Virus record (IMG/VR): IMGVR_UViG_3300031963_000501 | Location: 1 to 34,975 of that record | From: a virus | Reading direction: 5' to 3' (one strand) | DNA: 34,975 nucleotides | Part shown: positions 1-8,422 of the stretch, piece after piece | Layout of the letters: every line of letters starts with the position of its first letter | How positions within the stretch are numbered: position 1 is the stretch's first letter | Notes under the pieces: model-generated | Seen by the model: only the letters and a program-made list of their open reading frames with translations | The model's database searches: none | What the model was told of the DNA's origin: nothing | Made by a program: the position numbers and the translations under genes

Positions 1-1286
1 TTTGATATTGAGAATTGAACGTCTTTTAAGGCTGGGTTATAAAGCCCAATTTCGGCTAAATAAGGATTTATAATTTTAGATAACATCAAGTTTTGGCGTG
101 GTTTAATAACCGTACTTTGCAAGTATTCCATTTCCTGACGTATCTGTTGATTACTTCCAAGTTGCCCCGCGGTTGCGAAGCCTGCAAGTGACTTGCTCCA
201 TCTGTTCGCCACAACGATCGCCGAGGCTGCCAAGTTTTGCAAGTTTAAAAATTCGCCCTCGTTTTCCTTTGAGGTCGGAATCCAATTAGCTTTTAATTTT
301 TCGTCCCTCAATACCTGTACAAATAACTTATGGTTATTTGCCATGCCTGTAAACTTGCTTTCTATTCCTTCAACAAGTTTCTTTGCCTCAGCTGGCGTAA
401 TTGAGCCGAAGAATTGCATGATGCCCGAAGGCATGAAGCCGTTTTCAAACTTGCTTGTATTAAACCTTTGAATCCTATATTCCATTTCAGCCCACATTTT
501 AGCGCCAATCCATTCAGGTAAACCGAAGTAAAAATAGCCTGCCGCGTATTGCTTAACATGGATAACGCTTCTTTGTGTTCCGTCCTCAAATTTCTTAAAA
601 TCTGGGTACATTGGTACCTCTCTAAATCCTTCGCTTTCGTAAAATACGCCGTCGGTGGTGAGTGGCACCTCCTCCCAATTATCATAAATGCCAACAGATT
701 TTATAATCTGATCCGCTTCCGCTTTTCTAATACCAATATTATACACGGGTACATGATAAATATAAGTAAAGGGTTCTGAACCTACTTTGCCCTTAACAAT
801 TTCGCAAAAGCTATTCCCAAAAGCATCATAGTCAAACGCAAGCTGAGCCAAAACCTCCTGCAGATTTTGACCATGTAAATTAACCTGTGAAATAACATCC
901 TCAATTTCATTTAAAGAATCGTCGGTGATAACCTCACCCTTCATCGTGGTTGTAAGCAATGTATTTGCCTTACCCTTCATGGGAATAAAGCCGTCACCGA
1001 CGACCATGTTTGTTTTATCTTCTATTATCCTTCTTAACGTCGGCGAATTATTAACAATGGCTATAAGGCTTTTTAAAAAGTCATCCTTTTGTGTAAAGAA
1101 CCTTACCCACTTTGCCCCCGTGAAATCAAGCCTCTCCCGTGACGGCTCATTAAAAATATCCTCCTTTACAAGCATTGTATTGGAGGTGTCTAAAGTAACG
1201 GAAGCAAGTAAAGGGCTTTGATTCCTTTTACTTACCCTGTTGTTCCTGTTCGGGACTGCCTGTATTTTCTTTAATTGTTGGCTCAT
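1..1286 (-). CDS. Phage portal protein (C-terminus beyond window)
   Basis: An open frame runs from the ATG at 1286 to the left edge with no stop: 428 codons are visible and the C-terminus is missing. The start reads MSQQLKKIQAVPNRNNR. Later stretches are typical of PBSX/HK97-like portals: DYDAFGNSFCEIVKG, then YHVPVYNIGIRKAE, then YFYFGLPEWIGAKMWAEMEY, then MQFFGSITPAEAKKLVEG. The portal forms the dodecameric ring at one capsid vertex through which DNA is packaged and to which the tail attaches. The gene overlaps the upstream 78-residue gene by 59 bases. An in-frame ATG at 1316 is an alternative start. Family assignment is by pattern recognition, not a search, but the length and motifs make it strong. 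Confidence 0.88.
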   Translation of the reverse strand, partial: MSQQLKKIQAVPNRNNRVSKRNQSPLLASVTLDTSNTMLVKEDIFNEPSRERLDFTGAKWVRFFTQKDDFLKSLIAIVNNSPTLRRIIEDKTNMVVGDGFIPMKGKANTLLTTTMKGEVITDDSLNEIEDVISQVNLHGQNLQEVLAQLAFDYDAFGNSFCEIVKGKVGSEPFTYIYHVPVYNIGIRKAEADQIIKSVGIYDNWEEVPLTTDGVFYESEGFREVPMYPDFKKFEDGTQRSVIHVKQYAAGYFYFGLPEWIGAKMWAEMEYRIQRFNTSKFENGFMPSGIMQFFGSITPAEAKKLVEGIESKFTGMANNHKLFVQVLRDEKLKANWIPTSKENEGEFLNLQNLAASAIVVANRWSKSLAGFATAGQLGSNQQIRQEMEYLQSTVIKPRQNLMLSKIINPYLAEIGLYNPALKDVQFSIS

Positions 1287-1464
1287 AGCTTTTTTTCTCA
1301 GGGGTATAAATGACATGTTGCCCAACGTCCTGAGGGCTTGATTTGTACCAAGCCCTCAATTCGTTTTGTGAAAGTTCGCCGATAGTTTTTCGAATGATTC
1401 CAGCTTTGCCCGAAAGGTCTGCACCCACGTAAAGCATTTGCTTACTTTTATCCCTTACTATCAT
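1228..1464 (-). CDS. Small hypothetical protein between capsid-region genes and portal
   Basis: This is a 78-residue protein that I do not recognise. Its N-terminal half is mixed hydrophobic and basic (MIVRDKSKQMLYVGADL), and its tail is hydrophilic and rich in E, Q and K with no obvious fold. It starts 8 bases after the preceding structural gene ends, and its last 59 bases overlap the portal start in another frame, so the two are probably translationally coupled. The position suggests a head-assembly or connector accessory role, but this is inference only. Confidence 0.6.
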   Translation of the reverse strand: MIVRDKSKQMLYVGADLSGKAGIIRKTIGELSQNELRAWYKSSPQDVGQHVIYTPEKKSYEPTIKENTGSPEQEQQGK

Positions 1465-1471
1465 ACTTTAT

Positions 1472-2020
1472 TTAATCTAAGGCGTTCATCACTGTTTCGC
1501 CGTTAACAATGTACCTTGCTTTGTTCGTGGTTCTGCAAGTAATGGTAAGCGTTTCTTGATTTGAATCGGTAAACAATGCACCCGATAAACCTTCGGCACT
1601 TGTTAACCTTGCCACCCTTTTCTTTGCCCCAATAGTTTCAACGCCCCAAATCCAATAGTTACCCGTGTTTTCCACGTGTACGCAAACCAAGCCGCACGCC
1701 TGACCTGCCATATCTTGAATAAGGTTTCTTAATTCCTGATCGCGGCAATTTATAACTCCCGTTAAACTTTGCTCAATGGCTACCGACAAAGTATCTGGAT
1801 CCTGCGTCACCGTTTCCGTGAATGCTCCTGAATTGTCCCTGAATTCGACCTCGTAAAAAACGGCAGCCGTGGAAGCCATTGTTATTGCCGTGGTTGCTCC
1901 CGATGCGTTGTTGGTTATGCTTGTCACTTGATTGGCATTGGCAATGTAAAATTTGCCAATACCACCAGCGCAAGTGCCATCTGTACATTGATTAAGCCAA
2001 CCGCCTGTTATTGCGCTCAT
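1472..2020 (-). CDS. Putative virion structural protein
   Basis: This is a 182-residue protein rich in T, A, N and G with a predicted beta-rich character and no membrane segment or signal peptide. It contains several cysteines (for example CTDGTCAGG near residue 12, and a Cys pair near residues 108-112). It lies just after the major capsid gene in the same operon with a 10-base gap. The composition resembles phage capsid decoration or tube proteins, but no diagnostic motif is visible. The C-terminal half (LTITCRTTNKARYIVNG) looks like a compact beta domain. The structural role is inferred from position and composition. Confidence 0.6.
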   Translation of the reverse strand: MSAITGGWLNQCTDGTCAGGIGKFYIANANQVTSITNNASGATTAITMASTAAVFYEVEFRDNSGAFTETVTQDPDTLSVAIEQSLTGVINCRDQELRNLIQDMAGQACGLVCVHVENTGNYWIWGVETIGAKKRVARLTSAEGLSGALFTDSNQETLTITCRTTNKARYIVNGETVMNALD

Positions 2021-2030
2021 TCGTTTTTGA

Positions 2031-3014
2031 TTAGTAGCCTAAGCTGATTAATGATGGGTGAATATAATTCACGCCCATTTTGAAACGTGCCTTAATATAC
2101 ACCTTTTCGTCCTTCTGGTCATACCAAAGTTCCAAAGCCGTTTCAGGGCTTAATACGTCGGTTGCAAGTACCTTGTTTTGAGGCGTAGTATATTCCACAT
2201 AATGCGGCTTAGCTGTTCCAAGTCCTGTGGCGATATCGTCCCAACGGAATTGAGGTACAACGGTTACTCCACGGAAAGTAAATTGTTCAACACCGTTAAT
2301 TAACTGAAGTAAACCGTAGTCACCACCACCGCCGTTTTCAATGTCCTCACGAAGCTGAGAATAAACGCTTTGCGTTACATTAAACACCTTTTGGTTCGCA
2401 GGTAAACCTTTCAACTGCAAAGGAGCCTGGTCATACACCGCGCGAAGGATTGCGAAGCCGTCACCCGCGCCAAGGTCTGCGCCTGATCCCGTGTTACAAC
2501 GTGGAACTAAGTCACTTGCAACCAACTGAGGATAATAAACAGTCCAAAAACCGTCTAATGAATCAAAGTTAGGATTGTTTGAAGACTGGTCGCCGAAGTA
2601 AGAAAGACGGGTAATGTCATTTCTTATCGCCTGTTGTGTACGGGTCAAAAGAATATTTTCAATCAATGTTCCCGAAACATCTGGAAGCCTTGTACCTGTT
2701 TTCAACAACTCTTCAAAAACGGTATCCTCGAACTCGTCCCAACACATTTCCAAATCAACCTTCATTTTTTCAACGTCGATTGTGCGCTGATAAATATCAA
2801 CCGAGCCAACGGGATTAAATCCGCAGCCTGAGTATTTACGTACAATGTTTTCCAACTGTTGTACGAAAACCATTTTCTTTTTATTTGCAACGTTTCCAAG
2901 TACACGGAATTGTCCGCGAAGGTCATCGTCAAAAAAGACTGGTTCTAAAAAAATGTTATTTGCCTCCGTGCCTCTGAAGGACACATCTAATTGGCTTATT
3001 TCAACTAATGCCAT
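2031..3014 (-). CDS. Major capsid protein
   Basis: This 327-residue protein is within the usual size range of HK97-fold capsid proteins. The N-terminal part (residues 1-120) is charged and helical (MCWDEFEDTVFEELLKTG). The middle carries a glycine-rich loop (GSGADLGAGDGFAIL), and the C-terminal part is beta-rich, ending NYIHPSLISLGY. It follows the protease-scaffold gene and one other head gene and precedes the portal, so the head genes form one block. There is no sign of frameshift or truncation. The call rests on size, abundance-type composition and genomic place rather than a recognised signature, so it remains an inference, though a likely one. Confidence 0.75.
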   Translation of the reverse strand: MALVEISQLDVSFRGTEANNIFLEPVFFDDDLRGQFRVLGNVANKKKMVFVQQLENIVRKYSGCGFNPVGSVDIYQRTIDVEKMKVDLEMCWDEFEDTVFEELLKTGTRLPDVSGTLIENILLTRTQQAIRNDITRLSYFGDQSSNNPNFDSLDGFWTVYYPQLVASDLVPRCNTGSGADLGAGDGFAILRAVYDQAPLQLKGLPANQKVFNVTQSVYSQLREDIENGGGGDYGLLQLINGVEQFTFRGVTVVPQFRWDDIATGLGTAKPHYVEYTTPQNKVLATDVLSPETALELWYDQKDEKVYIKARFKMGVNYIHPSLISLGY

Positions 3015-3026
3015 TTTGTTTTAATT

Positions 3027-3488
3027 TTAAAGATTTGGGTAAGAAATGGTTGCAGACGTATTGGTTAAAACCAATGAATCTTCAATCACAAATGAAAACT
3101 CGGTCTTTGCTCCAGCCGCTGCCGTTGCAAATAACACCTTCCAATCGTTGCCTTTATTCAACGCCGTGGTTGCTATCTGTAAGATTGCCGTCGGTGCTGA
3201 GGACTGCCAGTTGGCGTATGCCTCGTTACCTGATTCGTCTACGACGGTAACCTTGTAAAAATCACTTGCACTTGTTACACCCGTCAACGGTGCAACGCTT
3301 AAGCGATTGCCAGCCGTGGAAGTGCCATAAGTGAAGGAAACGGGAATGCGATCCTCAAAGGTATCGATGCCGTATAATTGCTCCGCGTTTATCCCTTGCG
3401 CGTTGGCATACGGGTTGGTGCGGTTTAAACTGTTTTGCCCGACGTATGTATTTGAATCGAGAAAACCATTAACGTTTGCTGTTGCCAT
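3027..3488 (-). CDS. Putative capsid-associated structural protein
   Basis: This is a 153-residue, Ala/Thr/Ser/Asn-rich protein with no cysteine, membrane segment or charged linker, predicted to be beta-rich. It sits between the protease-scaffold gene (1-base TAATG overlap) and the major capsid gene (12-base gap). Many phages encode a head decoration or stabilisation protein in this position, and the low complexity and alternating hydrophobic pattern (YKVTVVDESGNEAYANW) fit such a protein. No family signature is recognised. Confidence 0.6.
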   Translation of the reverse strand: MATANVNGFLDSNTYVGQNSLNRTNPYANAQGINAEQLYGIDTFEDRIPVSFTYGTSTAGNRLSVAPLTGVTSASDFYKVTVVDESGNEAYANWQSSAPTAILQIATTALNKGNDWKVLFATAAAGAKTEFSFVIEDSLVLTNTSATISYPNL

Positions 3489-3931
3489 TATCTTTGTGAG
3501 ATTTTGTTTTGAACTAATGAAGCGAAAGAATCAAAGTAACTCGATTTCGCTTTTGTTTCCTGAGTTTTTTCATGTGCTGAGCCGCCCGAAGGAAGTCCAA
3601 CTCCTTTTTTTACTTGCGCCCTGAGTGCAACCAATTCATTTCCCAATGTTTCAAGGACCGCCTCAATTTCATTGATAGAGTTCTTTTGTTCATCGGTCTT
3701 TTTGTACATCGATTCCATTTCCTCTTTTTGCTTTGTGTGAATGGCATCCATTTCCTCAGGTGACATTACAAAGTAGCCTTTTTCTTTGAGCATGGAAATA
3801 GCAACTTCCACCTCATCGTTTTTCGGCATTTCTTCAATTACTTTTTCTTCCTCAACAATATTTGTGACTTCTTCTTTTTCGTCCATATTGTTAAGCAAAG
3901 ATTTGATTTTTTCTAAAATGGAATTACCCAT
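3488..3931 (-). other. Possible internally initiated scaffold protein
   Basis: An in-frame ATG at 3931 (MGNSILEKIKSLLNN) follows a run of seven A and a short charged linker, exactly where the protease domain ends and the coiled-coil scaffold-like part begins. Initiation here would give a separate 147-residue scaffold nested in the protease gene, as with C/Nu3 of phage lambda. The A-rich upstream sequence suits Bacteroidetes initiation. This is inference from layout only. Confidence 0.35.
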
Positions 3932-4870
3932 GTCATCGTCTTTTTTTGTATTTGTTAATAATGCGGCTGGTACATTCAAGAACTTGTTTAGGCTATTTTG
4001 CAACGGTAACATATCAATGTTTTTTTCGCCAACTTTCACAATTTCATCAATGAAGCCAAATTCCAATGCTTCCTGAGCGGTCAGCCAAGTCTCGGCTGCC
4101 ATCATATTTGTAATAATTTCTTTTAGGTTGTTTTGGTATCCCCTGCGTTTAAGAACCGAAGCCGTGTAAATGTCAAGTAACTTTGCCTCCATTTTGTCCA
4201 ATAATTCAGCCGTTGCCTCAAGTTCGTCGGCGTTACCCATCGTATAACTCCAAGGTCGGTGAATCATCATGAAGGCGTTTTCAGTCATCTTAACATTATC
4301 AGCCGCCAACAGTACAACCGTTGCAATGCTTGCTACCAAGCCGATTCCTGTTGCCGTGGTTTCTTCGGGGTAATTTGCAACTAAATCAGCAATACCCATT
4401 CCTTCGGTGACACTGCCACCGCCTGAGGATATTGTTAAATTAATTGGTTGCCCGTTCGCCTGGTTAATCTTTGCCCTTACCGAGTTGTAAGAATTAACCG
4501 ATTCCGAAATTTCACCTAAAATATCTATGCTTACTTTTGCCATATTCTTTGCTTTGTCCTTTTGGATTGCTTTGTATTTCGCCTCAGCCCAAACCCTCAT
4601 CGCGCTACCACCCCATGCGTCATACATTACTGAGCCGCAAATTTCCGACCCATCTTCATCAAAGTATTTACCCTGGTCATACGTTTCCGCGCGGCTTAAA
4701 AAGGAATAAGTACGCTGAACCGTTTCTTCGCTTAATCCTTCACCGTTGGCGATTTGATTTGCCCGTTGCCAGCCGACAAGCGTTCCGCAATCAGACCCGT
4801 TCTTTTCCTTATGGTCAAGTGCGCGTCGTGCGTTGTTCTTTGCAGCATCTGGATAATCGGCGTATGTCAT
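3488..4870 (-). CDS. Prohead protease (ClpP-like, S14) fused to scaffold-like C-terminus
   Basis: This 460-residue protein has three parts. Residues 1-105 form a basic helical N-terminal domain (YPDAAKNNARRALDHKEKNG, then VGWQRANQIANGEGLS) seen in many phage capsid proteases. Residues about 110-300 form a ClpP-like serine protease domain: an NLTISSGGGSV strand-turn, the likely nucleophile serine in GLVASIATVVLLAAD, and the likely catalytic histidine in FMMIHRPWS. Residues about 310-460 are highly charged and coiled-coil-like (EEEKVIEEMPKNDEVEVA, QKEEMESMYKKTDEQK), as expected for a scaffold. The enzyme should mature the prohead by cleaving scaffold and possibly capsid protein. It precedes the head genes and overlaps the next gene by one base (TAATG). 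Confidence 0.87.
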   Translation of the reverse strand: MTYADYPDAAKNNARRALDHKEKNGSDCGTLVGWQRANQIANGEGLSEETVQRTYSFLSRAETYDQGKYFDEDGSEICGSVMYDAWGGSAMRVWAEAKYKAIQKDKAKNMAKVSIDILGEISESVNSYNSVRAKINQANGQPINLTISSGGGSVTEGMGIADLVANYPEETTATGIGLVASIATVVLLAADNVKMTENAFMMIHRPWSYTMGNADELEATAELLDKMEAKLLDIYTASVLKRRGYQNNLKEIITNMMAAETWLTAQEALEFGFIDEIVKVGEKNIDMLPLQNSLNKFLNVPAALLTNTKKDDDMGNSILEKIKSLLNNMDEKEEVTNIVEEEKVIEEMPKNDEVEVAISMLKEKGYFVMSPEEMDAIHTKQKEEMESMYKKTDEQKNSINEIEAVLETLGNELVALRAQVKKGVGLPSGGSAHEKTQETKAKSSYFDSFASLVQNKISQR

Positions 4871-4896
4871 AAAAGAAAAATAATTTATTTACAAAA

Positions 4897-5247
4897 TTAC
4901 TCGGTCTCGTTTTTATCTTTTCTTTTTTGCTTGATTTGATAACCAAACCTTTCAGGGTGCTGAACCATATTGTAAACGTGCTTCTTTGAAATACCCGTGC
5001 GTATGCTTATTTCCATCATGGCGTCCATCTTTGAATCATTTGAATAAAGGCTATTTGGATAAAGCTGCATGACCATATATTTTGCAACCGTCTTTTCCTT
5101 TACCACGTCGGTTTTAACCAGGAAGGAAATAAGATGAAAGAAACTGGGAGTTATTCCTTCCTTTTGGCAAAATGCACTGTATTTATTCAAGATTTCATGC
5201 GTAAAATCCTGTAACAAATCACCATTAATCATTTCAAATTCATCCAT
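4897..5247 (-). CDS. Hypothetical protein with helix-turn-helix-like C-terminus
   Basis: This 116-residue protein is not recognised. The C-terminal third (residues about 76-108, MMEISIRTGISKKHVYNMVQ) has the spacing of a helix-turn-helix, followed by a basic tail rich in K and R. The rest is helical. It lies between the tape measure side of the operon and the prohead protease gene and overlaps the upstream 87-residue gene by 8 bases. DNA binding is possible but unproven. A packaging role is unlikely because a better small terminase candidate is present at 19051-19359. Confidence 0.6.
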   Translation of the reverse strand: MDEFEMINGDLLQDFTHEILNKYSAFCQKEGITPSFFHLISFLVKTDVVKEKTVAKYMVMQLYPNSLYSNDSKMDAMMEISIRTGISKKHVYNMVQHPERFGYQIKQKRKDKNETE

Positions 5248-5503
5248 TTTCGTTCCAATATTGTACTATTTGCCTCATTTTACCAACTACTTTTGTTCGA
5301 CACGCGGGACAATTTCGACGCTCAGGCTCATAATGATTAACAAAATTGTTATAAACATTGAATAAATAATCCATATCATTCGGGTCAATACTCAAAACCC
5401 TGTATGTCCTGTTTACCGTGGCGGTAACTTGCGCCTTGTATTCCTCAGGGATTCGTGAACCAAGTTCCCCCCAGATGCTATCCGTTTTCATACAATTACA
5501 CAT
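5240..5503 (-). CDS. Small CxxC protein downstream of tape measure
   Basis: This is an 87-residue protein. There is a Cys pair in NCPACRTKVVG near residues 65-75 and a CNC cluster at residues 2-4, which together could bind one zinc ion. The ATG at 5503 abuts the tape measure stop codon, so it is probably translationally coupled. An ATG at residue 5 is an alternative start. No family is recognised. Confidence 0.6.
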   Translation of the reverse strand: MCNCMKTDSIWGELGSRIPEEYKAQVTATVNRTYRVLSIDPNDMDYLFNVYNNFVNHYEPERRNCPACRTKVVGKMRQIVQYWNENG

Positions 5504-8422
5504 TTATAAAGTGGCGTTTATTTTCAACTTGTTTCCCTCAGCAAGATCTCGCGCAATATCCTCGCTCACAACGTATGCCTGCAACCTGTCAATCCTGTTG
5601 TTTATCGCGTCCGTTTTTGCCTCCATGACTTGCAAAAATTCATTCATGTTCCCCTGTAAACCCATGCCTTGTATCGGTGGATTAATCGGTGGAACCATGC
5701 CACCCTCGGCGAAACCTTTGATACCAAGCCGCCTGAACGTGGGAGAACCGCCAAGTAAACTTTGTTGGCGTTGGTTCAATACAACCTCACCGCGTTTAAC
5801 GTATGCAAGTACATTGTCACCGTTTGAACGCGTTGGTATGTTTTGCTTTTGATTTACCCGTTGCCCTGTGACCACGCCACCCTCGGCAAGGGGCTGGGCG
5901 ATAATCGTCGCCGTTTGAATGCCTGCGAAAACACCTGCGGAAATGGCTGAACCAATGGTAAATGGAGGGCCAGGCGGAACGGCTAAAGCCCTGTTTACCG
6001 CTAAAGCGCCCTGAATGATTGATTGAAGAATAGCAATTTTCTTTTCAGCCTTCGCCGCCTTTAATTGTAATGCTTCGGCTTCTTTGTTTCTTGATTCTAA
6101 CAACGCCTTTTCTTGAACAATCTCTTTTTCTAATCGCCTCTTTTTTATACCACTTGCCTTTTCCGCTTTGGCTTCAAGCGTTGAAATATTTTCTTCTGTC
6201 AATTCAATCTGCTCATTTAATTGGTCAGCATCCTTTTTAAAACGCGCTTGCTGAACCGTGGAGAAAAAGTCGGTTACTAAAGAAGCGGTTTGCAAATAAG
6301 TTTCAATTCTTTTGGCGCGTTCCTCTAAATCTTCCTCTTCCTTTTTCTTTTGTTGTTCCCTAAAGTCGTCCGCGTTTTTTGTAACCTCTTTAAATACCTT
6401 TTGAATATCTTCAACCTCCTTTTTTAATAACTCAGGCGGCTTTGTTGTTAACGGAAGCGTTGCAAGTTGCTCAGCGTTTTTCAAGTTGTTAAGCAAATTA
6501 CCACGCGTGGCATCGGCTAATATTTGGTTCTGTTGTTCAACCGCTGATTTGATTTGATTATTAATTGCGTTCAACTTTACCGCAAGTTCCTTCTGTGTTC
6601 CTGAGCCAACCACGGCGTTTGAAAACGCGCTTTGCAGTTTACTTCGTTCATCCTCAAGGGCTGCAAGGGAACCCTCCGCGTATTCTTTTGCCGCGTCCCT
6701 TCCTCCTTTATTTGCTGTGGTGCTTAACTCTTTATTTTGGGTTTTTAACCTTTTCTTTTGTTCTTCGGCGTTTTGCTTTTCAAGTGCTATTCTTTCCTTT
6801 TCCGCTTTCTCAATAGCTAACTTATCCTCCTTATCTATCTTTTGTTTTTCGGCTCTAAATACATCTCGATTTGCTTTTAATGCACCGCTGATACTTCCTG
6901 TTGTAAAAAAGGTTGTTAACCCTGCCCCCATGGCTTTTAAGGTTGCAGGAAACTCATTGGCAAAATCAAGTAAACCACCTAATAGATTGTTAAAAAATAT
7001 CTTTGCTTTAGAGGATATAATTGTAAATTCCCCACCAAACTTTGTGAATGATTCATTTAATTCCGATTGACTTGCCTCTAAATCTAAGTTTGTTTGATAA
7101 AGAATCTCCTGTTGTGTTTGATATTGATTTGTTGACTTTGTTACATCGTCGGTATTTTTTAAAATCTTTTCCAACGAAAGAATATAAGCCAACCCAGCAT
7201 CTTCACCAGCTGCACCGAAAACGTCTGCGATAACCGTTTGTAATTTGTCGCCCGCAACCTCGGTATCACCCATTTTACCGCTAACCAACGATAAGGCTTC
7301 GGCGGTTGTAATTGAGCCGTTGTTTAAATTCTCAAATAATTCTCCCGTAAATTCTTCGCCAAACGCTCCCACTAAAGCATCTTTTGAAGTCTTTGTTTGC
7401 TCCCTAATTCTTAATCCAAATTCCTTAACAACATCCAAGCCCTTATCTGAATAAATACCTTGGTTCGCTGCCTCGATTGAAATGGCTAAATAATCTTTAA
7501 TACTTAATCCAGCCGCCGCAAATTGAGCGGGATATTCTTTTAAGTTATCTAAGAACTCACCATTACTATCTGCGCCCTTTCTGAACCCTGCCTCAATCGC
7601 GTCCAATGCCTCATTGAAACCAATGCCCAATGCTTTACTTGCGGTATTAGCTGCAACGGTTATGTCGTTTACATCTTTTTTATATGTGGTCGATATTGCT
7701 TTTGACTTGCTTACAAAGTCTGTTAAAACATTTCCCGTCGCGCCCGTAAACGCTGCCACCTGATTAGAAAGTTCTTTTGTTTCGGCGACTGATTCATTTA
7801 TACTTTGAAATATTTCAGATATACCACTAAATAGGGTTAATGCTATTCCAATAGCGCCAAGCGATTTATTAAACGCTCCCGTCGTTTGAGTTAACCCATT
7901 TATTCCCTGAGACAAACCGCCTATTGTACCCGTCACTTGTCCCAATGTTCCCCCAAGCTTCGGGAAAAATTGCCCTAATGCCTCAGTATATCCCCCGACG
8001 TTCCTTTGAAATTGTCCAACCGTGGCATCAATGCCCTTTAGCTTTTTATCGAGGTTGTTTATTGAAACCAATAAATCTTTTGCCTCCTGACTTGATTCCT
8101 GTTCCGCTGCCGCCAAATCCTTGTATCGGTTGCGCTGGTCATTCAACTCCTTGCTTAACTTGCGATAAGCCCCGTTAACTTTGTCGGTTGCAGTTATTTC
8201 TTCGTTGCGGCTTTTGATTTGCTCCTTAACAACTTTGTTAACCTCCATTTGCGCCGCCTTCAAATCAACCAACTTTGTTTCAAGTTTCTTGATTTCTTGA
8301 ACGTCGGTTGTTTTCTTAAGTTCCGCGTTAACGTCGGCAATGGCTCTTTTCAATTCCGTTGCCGTTTCAACCGTTTTGCCTAACCCGTCTATTTGTATCT
8401 GAAAACCTATTACCTGTGCCAT
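5504..8422 (-). CDS. Tail tape measure protein
   Basis: This 972-residue protein is the longest in the window. It begins with long coiled-coil heptads (residues about 20-130, rich in K, E, L, A, including ELKKTTDVQEIKKLETKL). A glycine-rich hydrophobic region follows (about 135-200, GTLGQVTGTIGGLSQGINGL), then a second charged coiled coil (about 530-780) and hydrophobic alanine-rich helices (about 800-830). The C-terminus has the common tape-measure ending with NGDNVLAYVKRGEVVLNQRQ and FAEGGMV. The protein sets tail length and is probably extruded at infection. It starts at a TAATG overlap with the upstream tail tip gene. Length, repeats and the C-terminal signature make this a firm call. Confidence 0.93.
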   Translation of the reverse strand: MAQVIGFQIQIDGLGKTVETATELKRAIADVNAELKKTTDVQEIKKLETKLVDLKAAQMEVNKVVKEQIKSRNEEITATDKVNGAYRKLSKELNDQRNRYKDLAAAEQESSQEAKDLLVSINNLDKKLKGIDATVGQFQRNVGGYTEALGQFFPKLGGTLGQVTGTIGGLSQGINGLTQTTGAFNKSLGAIGIALTLFSGISEIFQSINESVAETKELSNQVAAFTGATGNVLTDFVSKSKAISTTYKKDVNDITVAANTASKALGIGFNEALDAIEAGFRKGADSNGEFLDNLKEYPAQFAAAGLSIKDYLAISIEAANQGIYSDKGLDVVKEFGLRIREQTKTSKDALVGAFGEEFTGELFENLNNGSITTAEALSLVSGKMGDTEVAGDKLQTVIADVFGAAGEDAGLAYILSLEKILKNTDDVTKSTNQYQTQQEILYQTNLDLEASQSELNESFTKFGGEFTIISSKAKIFFNNLLGGLLDFANEFPATLKAMGAGLTTFFTTGSISGALKANRDVFRAEKQKIDKEDKLAIEKAEKERIALEKQNAEEQKKRLKTQNKELSTTANKGGRDAAKEYAEGSLAALEDERSKLQSAFSNAVVGSGTQKELAVKLNAINNQIKSAVEQQNQILADATRGNLLNNLKNAEQLATLPLTTKPPELLKKEVEDIQKVFKEVTKNADDFREQQKKKEEEDLEERAKRIETYLQTASLVTDFFSTVQQARFKKDADQLNEQIELTEENISTLEAKAEKASGIKKRRLEKEIVQEKALLESRNKEAEALQLKAAKAEKKIAILQSIIQGALAVNRALAVPPGPPFTIGSAISAGVFAGIQTATIIAQPLAEGGVVTGQRVNQKQNIPTRSNGDNVLAYVKRGEVVLNQRQQSLLGGSPTFRRLGIKGFAEGGMVPPINPPIQGMGLQGNMNEFLQVMEAKTDAINNRIDRLQAYVVSEDIARDLAEGNKLKINATL

